Positions 1 through 9,200 of a stretch of DNA of 9,202 nucleotides are shown in pieces. A program made the position numbers and the translations under genes. The notes under the pieces are model-generated. The model was not told where the DNA came from, searched no databases, and saw only the letters and a program-made list of their open reading frames with translations. The DNA comes from Pseudoflavonifractor sp035562355 (GTDB lineage: Bacteria; Bacillota; Clostridia; Oscillospirales; Oscillospiraceae): positions 1 through 9,202 of the forward strand of contig DATMXU010000074.1 of the NCBI GenBank assembly GCA_035562355.1. The letters run 5' to 3'. Each line of letters opens with the position of its first letter. The first letter of the stretch is position 1.

Positions 1-72
1 ATATTAGTATGGTGCATTATTTGGAAACGCGGAGTGCATTTTGTGACGCCGCAGAACGAAGAAAAGGGATGA
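1..72 (+). CDS. Possible C-terminal end of an upstream gene (partial, uncertain)
   Basis: Reading frame 1 is open from the window edge to a TGA at 70-72, giving 23 codons. The peptide starts with a hydrophobic, tryptophan-rich run (ILVWCIIW), then a basic KRG turn, and ends in a polar, acidic tail (QNEEKG). This looks like the last half of a membrane helix followed by a short cytoplasmic tail, as at the end of many transporters. A sugar-uptake transporter beside a xylan enzyme would make sense, but that is inference. The fragment is too short to place in a family, and its codons (ATA, TTA, GTA) are more AT-rich than those of the large gene downstream. Frame 3 is also open here, up to 117-119, so chance is a real alternative. 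Confidence 0.25.
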   Translation: MLVWCIIWKRGVHFVTPQNEEKG

Positions 73-124
73 TATCGGGAGGAGCAAACGCAATACGGAA
101 TCACGTGGAAACCTCATAAAAAAC

Positions 125-130
125 TGGAGG
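125..130 (+). promoter_or_regulatory. Shine-Dalgarno site of the giant GH115 gene
   Basis: TGGAGG lies seven bases upstream of the ATG at 138, close to ideal spacing for a Gram-positive ribosome binding site. It decides the start: the next in-frame ATG is four codons later (150) and is less well spaced. An in-frame TAA at 117-119 rules out a longer N-terminus. Confidence 0.85.
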
Positions 131-137
131 CAACAAG

Positions 138-215
138 ATGAAAAGGTATATGAAAAATATACTGGCGTTAATCCTGGCTGTGGCGCTGCTCACGGGCATG
201 GTTCCTGCCTATGCG
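138..215 (+). other. Signal peptide (Sec, type I)
   Basis: Residues 1-26 have a basic start (MKRYMKN), a hydrophobic core from about Ile8 to Val22, and an Ala24-Tyr25-Ala26 cleavage motif, with cleavage expected before Ala27. There is no cysteine lipobox, so the protein is exported and released from the membrane by signal peptidase I rather than made a lipoprotein. Surface retention would then need a C-terminal anchor. Confidence 0.92.
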
Positions 216-3200
216 GCTGTGGATACGCAGACGACAGGCGGCGGACTGATCTCGGAGACGGGGATAGCGGGGGACTTTCCCCTTGTGGCGGACGGGAAAG
301 CAGCCACGATCTGGATCGATATGGCGGAAAGTGCGCCGGTACAGCGGGTGGTCAATGATTTTAAGGACGACATCAAGAGGGTCACCGGCCAGACGCCCTC
401 TATCAGCAAGGATATCACCCTGCCGGCTGGTCCCGTGGTCCTAGTGGGCACTCTGGACAACAGTGCCCAGATCAAGGCACTGATCGAAACGGGCAAAATC
501 ACCTCGGCAGAGGTGGACGCCATTAGGGGAAAGTGGGAGGCCTATTTCATCAAGGTGGTAGATCCCAATACCCTCGCCGTAGTTGGCTCGGACCCCCGCG
601 GCGCGGTCTTCGGGGTCTATGAGCTCTCTGAGCAGATGGGCGTGTCCCCCTGGTATTACTTCGCAGATGTGCCCGTTCAGACCAAGACCAGCGTGTACGT
701 CAAGGCGGGCGTCTCCCTCACCGACAAGCCTGACGTGCAGTATCGGGGCATCTTCATCAACGATGAGGAAAAGCTCAGCCGCTGGGTCACCGACGTGTTC
801 AACCCCACCGAGGGGGGCAGCGGCGTCATGGGCCCCAAAATCTACGCCAAGATCTTCGAACTGATCCTCCGGCTGAAGGGCAACTACATCTGGGCGGCTA
901 TGCACGTCAATTCCATTAATAACATAGCAGGCAACATCGACCTGTTGCATGAGTATGGTATTGTGCTGGGTTCCAGCCACTGCGACATACTCCTGCGCAC
1001 CAACGTCCATGAATGGGAGAACTGGAAGAGTGCCAACAGCAAGTATTCCGGCGCGGCCTACGACTATACGGTGAGCAAGGACGCGGTGCTTCAGTATTGG
1101 CGTGAGAACGTGATTCGCCATAAGGACACGGAGGCTCAGTGGACCTTGGGCATGCGCGGCGCCCATGACGAGCCCTTCAATACCGCCAATATCAAGAAGG
1201 CTGAGTTTGACTATCTGTTGTACGGCGAGGATAAACTGCCGGGAACGGCAGACGACGTGGGGGATACGGAGGACAACCGCAAGGCCCTCCTGATGAACGA
1301 GATCATTGCCGAGCAGCAGAAAATTCTTCTGGAAGAGTTGGGGCAGGATAAGTACGACAAGTCCTTCCAGGCGCTGGTTCCCTACAAAGAAGTGCTGCCC
1401 ATTTATAACAATGAAAACTTCGATCTGCCCGAAAACGTGACCATCATCTGGTGTGACGACAACCACGGCATGGTGCGCCGTACACCCAACGAGGCTGAGC
1501 GCGAGCGCGCCGGCGGCGGCGGACTCTACTACCATACCTCCTATTGGGCACCCAAGGACCAGAGCTATCTCTGGATGAGCTCCATCCCCCTGAGCGTCAT
1601 GGGTGAGGAGCTCAATAAATGCTGGGAGACCGGCATCCGGAAGTCCTGGACACTGAACGTGGGCGACATCAAGCCCATCGAGGGTGAAATGGATTATTTC
1701 ATCCGCTGCGGCTGGGATGTGGAAAAGTACACCGGAGCCTCCAAAGAATTCTCCGCCGAGTGGATGCAGCGCAACTTCGGCGCGGCTATGGACGAGGCTA
1801 CCCGCGACGAGGTCGCCGATATTCTCAGCACGTTCTACCAGCATACCAATGTCCGCAAGGTAGACCATATGCGGCTGGACATCTTCGAGCAGAGCAACTA
1901 CAACGAGTGGGATAAACGCATGGCAGTCTATCAGGACCTCTATGACCGTGCCAACGCGGTGGCCGCTGGGCTCAACGATGCGCAGAAACTGGGATTCTAT
2001 GAGCTAGTGCAGTGTAAGATCAACTGGGCCTACCTGACCAACAAGGCCTTCTACTATGCGGAGAAGAGCAATCTGGCATATGACCAGGGCCGTATGGCCT
2101 CTGCCGACGCATTCTCCAAGCTGTCCATTGCCGTGGAGCTGGAGCGCAAGGCTGAGATTGCCAAGTACGGCACTATGAACGGCGGGAAGTGGAAGGGCTT
2201 TATCGATCCGGAGAACTATGCGCCCCCTGTGACCACCCAGTTTCCCGCCACCAATCCGGCTCTGGTGCTGGGAGACGCGGCCATGGGCGTGGTCGTCCAG
2301 GGCGAGGCTCTGCCCCAGGAGAACTCCAGGCTGGCCTTCTCTCCCTATAACCAGGAAGGCAAGTTCATTGATGTCTTCAACATGGGCTCCGGCAGCGTCG
2401 CTTGGACGGCCATTGCCGACCAGCCTTGGGTGAAACTCTCGGCCACCTCCGGCACCGTCAACGACGAGATTCGCCTTTGGGTCACCATCGACGGCATTGA
2501 GGCCCACAAGGGCGGCACGGCCACCATCACCATCACCGGCGGCGACGTGACCAAGATGGTGACGGTCCAGGTCGAGAGTCCGGCCCTGGCCCTCAGCGAG
2601 ATTGATGGCTATGCCGAGGCCGACGGCTACGTCTCTATGCAGGCCGAGCACTACACGGAGAAGAAAGACGCGGGTCAAAAGGCATGGCAGCTCATTGAGG
2701 ACGCGGGCCGTGGCTTTGACGGAGACATGATGCGTACCTACGACCCCGGGCTAGGTATGGTGGATGGAAATAACATCAACGCCGGCACCTCTCCCTCTCT
2801 GGAGTACAAATTTTACCTCACCTCCTCCGGTACGTTCCCGATGGAGGTCTACCGCCTGCCCACCATGAACGCCGCGCCCGGCGGCCAGATCCGTTTCGCC
2901 GTGTCGGTGGACGGGGGAGACCCCATTCTGGTCTCCTCCACCGCGACCGACGAGGGCACCACCAGCCAGCAGAATGCCCAATGGGCTGAGAACCTCTATC
3001 GTCAGATCGAGAAGCACGTGGTGATGTTGCCCGAGCTGAGCAGCGGGGCGCATACCCTCAAGCTGTGGATGGTGGACAACCTGATTGCCATCGACAAGAT
3101 GGTCATCTACACCAACGCGACGAAGGATACCATCCCGCCCAGCGCCCTGGGCCCCGACGAGAGCTATCACAGCGTACATAACAAAATCTTCACCGCCAGC

Positions 3201-6200
3201 GTCCCTACCATGGTGCGGACGAGTACTCCCATCGAGCCCAAGGACATCCCAGCCACCTGGGGTAGCGGTGCCTTCCTGGAGCAGGATGGCGTGGTGGCTC
3301 TGGAGGCCGAATATGCCATGGAGAATGTGCTCGCGTCCAAGGACGAGATTACAAGCGACATGAACGCCTATACTGTGTCCAAGTGGGCTGAGGCCGCAAA
3401 GGTGGCGGGCAAGACCCCCAACGCCTGGCGGCTCACCCAGTCGGACACAGGCCTGGCCATGCGCCTGCCCGACCTGAACGCGCAGTGGACCGAGGGTCCG
3501 GAATTTCCCCCCTATAGCCCCGAGCTAACCTATAAAATCAATTTCTCCAATACCGGCACCTATAAGGTCTGGGTCCGCTGGCGGTATGTGGACGACGGGT
3601 CCGACTCTATCCGCGGCGGACTGAACAATGTCTATACCGGCAGTTTCTCCACCGCCGCCCACTACAGCAACAATCTGGATGAAAAGTGGCACTGGAAGGA
3701 GCTGGGGACCGTTGCCGTCACCCAGGCGGGGGTGCAGCCCTTCAGCATGTGGATGCGTGAGGACGGGCTGTATCTCGACCGCATCTACCTCACCAAGGGC
3801 AGCGAGACACCCAGCGACGGTACTTGGCAGGTCTCTTTCCGGGGCGGCGCCACAGAAACCGATATCTTGGTGCGGAACCTGAAGGCAAAAAAAGAGGAAA
3901 TCAACAAAGCATCCTATCCCGTAGGCAATGGTGTGGGTCTGTACAGCAAGAGCGCTTACGACACCATGATGGGCAAGATCAAGGAAGCTGAGAGCCTGGC
4001 CGCCTCCGGGAACGTCACCGGAGAGCTGGCAGCCGCTGCCCTCAAGGCGATTGACGACGCCAGAGAGGCGCTGGGCAAAACGCTGAACCTCACAGGGCAG
4101 GGCGTGACCTATAACGCCTTCCGGGATTTTGAGCATGACACGGCCGGTAAGTTGCCTTATGGGTTCACGGTGGAGGCCCTGACCAATGGCGCGACGGCGG
4201 CCATTCTGGAGGAGAACGGGAATAAGTTCCTGCGGACGACCTCCTCCGCCGCCGGTAACAGTGCGGCCAATCTTTTCCTGCCCTTTGCGGGCGAAGTGGT
4301 AAACACTGCGAGCCAACGCGTCGTGGTGGAGTTCCGCACCCGTTTCCAGGCGGGCTGTTGGTATGCCAACGCCGCCATGCTCCGTAACAACGACCCCGGC
4401 ACCAGTTATTCCATGGTGGTGGCGTATGATAACGGTTCAGGGCTGACCAATCACGGCCTTTTCGTGCAGGATGGCACAGTCAAAAAGAATGTTTTGACAT
4501 TCACGGACAACACTTGGTATTCGGTTAAAATGGTCGGGGACTGGGGCACCAAGAAATATACGGTCTATGTGGATGGCGTTGCCGTGGCAACGAACTTTAC
4601 TTTCCGCGACAGCACCAAGGGCAGCAAGCTGATCGGGCACTTCTTTGGGGTGGACAACAAGCCCAACGGTGTCCTGGACATGGACGACTTCCGCGTCAGT
4701 GTGATTGACGCCACTACCGTGACCCCTATCAGCGGTACTGTCGCCATCGGCGGAACAGCCCAATGGGGGCAGACCCTGACCGCCGACGTCAGCGGCGTGC
4801 CCGAGGCCGCCCGGCCCACGCTGCAGTATGTCTGGGCCCGTGAGGACGGCGTTCAGGTGGGTACCGGGAGCACCTACATGCCCACCCGGGATGACGTGGG
4901 CAAGACCCTCACTCTCACCATCCATGGCACTGGGGCCTACATCGGCAGCATGAGCGCGGCGGCAACGGATGCTGTGGCCGATGCCGACAACACTTATGGA
5001 GACGAACTCAAGACCTTTGTGGACGGCGAGCGGGCGAAAGTCGACAAACTCTCCATCCCAGTGGGCAACGGCGTGGGCTGCTACGGTTTCACGCAGTACG
5101 CGGCCCTTATTGATGCGCTGGACGCCGCCGAGGCTCTCTCTGCCGCCGCGCCGACCGAGACGGCGGCCAATGCGGCAAAGGACGCTGTAACGGCTGCTTG
5201 GATGGCACTGGATGCCAGCCTGAAGATGACGGACGACGGCGTGACATACAATGCGTATCGTGATTTTGAGGGCGACGCGCTGGGCAAGCTGCCCTATGGG
5301 TTTGAGGTCGAGGCGCTCTCCTCCGGTGCGAAGGCCTTCGTGCAGATAGAGGATGGAAACCGTTTCCTCCGCATGAGCACCGGCTCTGACGGCACCAACA
5401 AGGCAAACCTCTATCTGCCCTATGTGGGTGATACGGCTACCGCCGCCGGTCAGCGGACGGTAGTGGAGTATAAAGTGCGCTTTACCGGCGGATATCAGTA
5501 CGCCAACGCCGCCATGATTCGACACGACGGTACCAACAAGGAATATGCCATGGCGGTGGCCTTCGACAACGGCACAAGTAAGAAGGATAATAATCTCAAG
5601 GTAAATGATACCGGGACCAGTAAAAAAACCGTCATGAAGTTCGTCGACGGGCAGTGGTATTCCATCAAGATGGTCGGCGACTGGGCCAGCAAGAAGTACA
5701 CCGTCTTTGTGGACGGTGAGCAGGTGGGCTACGACAACGGAGCCGGGCAGATAATCAAGGAATTCAACTTCCGCAACACCGCCGGTACTAAGATGATGGG
5801 TCAGCGCTTTGGCATTGACGGTACTAACAATAATTATGCCAACGGTATGCTCGACTACGACGACGTGAGAGTCTATGTCGCCTCCCCCACGGATATCCTC
5901 TCGGTCAACCCCGTGGCGGACAAGAAGGTTGCCCCCGGTACTGCCGCGTCCGCAGTAGGCCTGCCCGAGACGGTAGCCGTCACTCTGGGCGACGGCAGCA
6001 CCAAAGAACTGGGCGTGGCCTGGGCCAGCGCCGACTATAATGCCAACGCCGCCGGGACTTATATCTTTACCGGTACCCTGACTCTGGCTGACGGCACGAC
6101 CAATACCAAGAACCTCGCCGCCACCGCCAAGGTGACCGTCTCTAAGATCAAGGTTGCCACCGTGGGAGACAGTATCACTTATGGCTCCAACGGCAGCGGC

Positions 6201-9200
6201 GGCGCCGTAGCCGAGGCGGAGAAGTACCCCTCCCAGCTGCAGACGTTACTAGGCAACAACTACGAGGTAAAGAATTTCGGAGTTAGCGGCGCCACCATGA
6301 TCAATGAGGGTACCGACAGCGGCGGGGCTAAGAAGGGTTATATCCAGCAGGCCAAGTACACCGAGAGCTTAGACTTCCAGCCCGACATTGTGGTCATCAT
6401 GCTGGGTACCAACGACTCCAAGGCACTCAACTGGGACGGCCATAAGGCCGAGTACGTGGATGATGCCCTGGCGCTGATCCAGAGTTACGAGAATTTGCCC
6501 TCCCATCCCACTGTCTATGTCGCCACCTCGCCCACGGTGGTAGAGGGCTCCAACAGCTACGGTATCCAGGTCGATGTAGTGCATAACGAGATCGTCCCCC
6601 TCCAGAAACAGATTGCATTGAGTAAGGACGGCGGCTTTATCGACGTGCACGAGGCCACCAAGGACGCAACAACGGCCCAGTTCCCCGACCGTGTGCACGG
6701 GAATAAGGACGGCTACCAGCTGATCGCCGACGCGGTCCACGGCGCGCTCACCGCCGCCGTCATGCCCAAGGCGGCCCCTATCACAACGGTTGAGGAGACC
6801 ACGGCCACCGTGGCCGCGGGCGGCCAGCCTCTCCTGCCCGGCTTTGTCGCGGTGACCTATGCGGACGGGAAGACCGGCGTTGCGGCCGTGACCTGGAACC
6901 TGAGCGGGCTCTCCTTTGATACGGCCGGTACTACCATCGACGTGCCCGGCACGCTGAAGGGGCTGAGTACCACAGCCGCCGCCAAGGTAACGGTCACGAA
7001 CGAGCAGCACGCAAGGCTGCAGGCGGCGGTGGACGCCAAGCGCGCCGAGCTGAATACGCTCTCCTACCCCCTGGGCAGCGGCGTGGGCTGCTACAGTCAG
7101 ACCGCCTATGACGCCCTGCTCCAGGCATTGAGCAGCGCCGAGGCGCTGGCGGGTGAGGACGAGATAACGACGGAGCAGGCTGACACGGCGCTGGCGGCCA
7201 TTACCGCTGCCGAGACGGCCCTGAACAACTCCTTCAATCTGACGGACGGCAGCATCACCTACAACGCCTACCGGGATTTCTCCAATGATACGGTGGGCAA
7301 GCTGCCCTATGGCATTGAGGCCACCAAAGTCACCAATGGCGGTGCGGCCCAGATCGCGGAGGAGGACGGGAACAAGTTCCTCCGTCTCACCACCGGCTCC
7401 AGTAAGGGGTACGCCAATATGTTCCTGCCCTATGTGGGCGAGGTGACCGCCAGCGCCGACCAGAGGGTGGTGATCGAGTACTCGGCCCGCTTTAATTCCG
7501 AGCTCCAGTATGCCAACGCCTGTCAGCCCAGGGATGAGAAGGGCGGCTTGGCCATGTCGGTGGCCTTTGAAAACGCGGCCAGCGCCGCCCAGATCAAGGT
7601 GAACGACGGGAGTACGAAGAAAAACGTGAAAGCGTTCAGCTACAGTACCTGGTATGACTTCAAAGTCGTGGCTGACATGAAAAAGGAGACCTACACCGTC
7701 TATATGGATGATGCCGTCATTGCGGAGAATTTTACCTTCCGCACAAAGGGCGGGGAATACTTGACCGGACACATCTTCGGCATTGACAATTTTGCCAACG
7801 GCCAGGTGGACTTTGATGACATCAAGGTCAGTGTGGCGGACGTCTCCGGTGCATCCGATGAGATCACCGGCAATATCTCCATCACCGGCAATGCCGTATA
7901 CGGCGAGACCCTTACCGCTGATGTGAGCAGGGTGATCCCGGCGGCGGCCCAGAATGGTCTGGCCTACGCCTGGATTCGTGACGGTCAGACTGTGAGCACA
8001 ACCAACAGCTACAAGCTGGGTGAGAATGATATCGGCTTTACCATCACGCTGACGGTCAGCGGTACCGACGGTTACACCGGCGCGTTGACTTCCGTGACCA
8101 GCCCCGTGCAGAAGGCGAGTCAGGCCGCTCCCGAGGGACTGGCCGGCCAGAAACCCACAGGTGAAGAGGTAGATGACGGCAGGATCCTTGGTCTCGACAG
8201 CGAAAAGACCTATGAGTACAAGGACGTTTCTGACGAGGGCGATCAGTGGACGGCGCTGACCGGGGAGACCGAGCTGGCTGCCGGCACCTATCAGGTGCGC
8301 TATGCTGGGACAGCGACACACAACCCCGGTACTCCCGTAGTCGTGGAAATCCTGCCGTACGACGCGCCCGAAAAGGCGCCGACTCCCACCACGGCAAGAT
8401 TCGATGTGGTTACCATGACCCTGAGCGGTGTGGACGCGACCATGGAGTATTCGGTGGACGGTGGCCAGAACTGGACGCCCATCACCGAGGAGAGCGTGGA
8501 CCTGTCCGACGCCGACCTGACCGCGGAAGACTCTATTCTGGTGCGCGTTGCGGTCAGCGAGGAGTACAGCGCGTCCGACCCGCAGACCATCACGCTGACC
8601 CAGGCGGCCAGGCCCACCGGGCTGAACAGTAAGGCACCCACGTCTGAGGACGGCGAAGATGGAAAAATTCTCGGATTAGCCGCTGAGGTTGCCTATGAGT
8701 ACCGTGAAGAGGGCCAGGGCGACTGGAAACCTCTGACCGGGGCCACCGGGCTGGCTGCCGGAACCTATCAGGTCCGCGTGGCGGCGAAGGGTACGGCCTT
8801 TGCCTCGGAGGCCCTCAGCGTCAACGTGCCCGCCTATGTACCTACCACTCCGAACGATTCCGGCGACTCCGCTATCAAGACCACCACACGGAATAATGAG
8901 GACGGCAGCACGACCAGGACCGTCACCAATCTGAGGACCGGCACTGTCACCGAGACCACCACCTGGCCCAATGGTGATAGGAGGGTGGTTAAGACCGAGA
9001 AGAGCGGTACCGTGACCGAGACGGTGACCAAGTCCGATGGCGGCAGGAGCGAGACGGTAATCAAGCCCGACGGGAGCCTTACTGCTGTTACGACCGACGC
9101 CCGGGGCGTCAAGGTCGAGCGGGCCACCACCCCAGACGGGGAGACCACGGCAAAGATCACCCTGCCCAGTGACGTGTCCAGGGCCCGTATCACCCTTCCT

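Noticed and set aside
1..60. AT-rich stretch that could be a promoter
   Set aside because: I could not find a -35 and -10 pair with proper spacing that I would defend.
77..84. GGGAGGAG, a second Shine-Dalgarno-like sequence in the leader
   Set aside because: No usable start codon lies at proper spacing behind it; the GTG at 105 opens only four codons before TAA at 117-119. The site at 125-130 is the functional one for the gene at 138.
441..1868. A 475-codon open frame on the - strand
   Set aside because: It sits opposite the GH115 core, where the + strand carries all the family motifs. The antisense product is rich in Val, Gly, His and Leu with no known motif, typical of a shadow frame.
2004..2678. 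A 224-codon open frame on the - strand
   Set aside because: It is opposite the GH115 helical bundle and BACON-like domain; low-complexity antisense product with no domain.
4437..5525. A 362-codon open frame on the - strand
   Set aside because: It is opposite LamG-like modules 1 and 2 and the Ig-like domain. There is no plausible ribosome binding site evidence or domain, and the repeated + strand protein motifs explain the region.
5040..7090. Cysteines in the GVGCY motif of modules 2 and 3 (Cys1648, Cys2318) as a possible disulfide pair
   Set aside because: Module 1 has leucine there, the two sites are 670 residues apart in separate domains, and other cysteines occur in the protein, so nothing supports a pairing.
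5281..7311. Matching DNA tract encoding GKLPYG in modules 2 and 3 as a recombination site
   Set aside because: The match is short and explained by conserved protein sequence and shared codon preference; there is no sign of recent exact duplication around it.
6369..8321. A 650-codon open frame on the - strand
   Set aside because: It lies wholly inside the giant + strand gene, whose translation shows clear SGNH, LamG-like and Ig-like domains here. The antisense product has no recognisable domain, and long antisense open frames are expected in GC-rich coding DNA.
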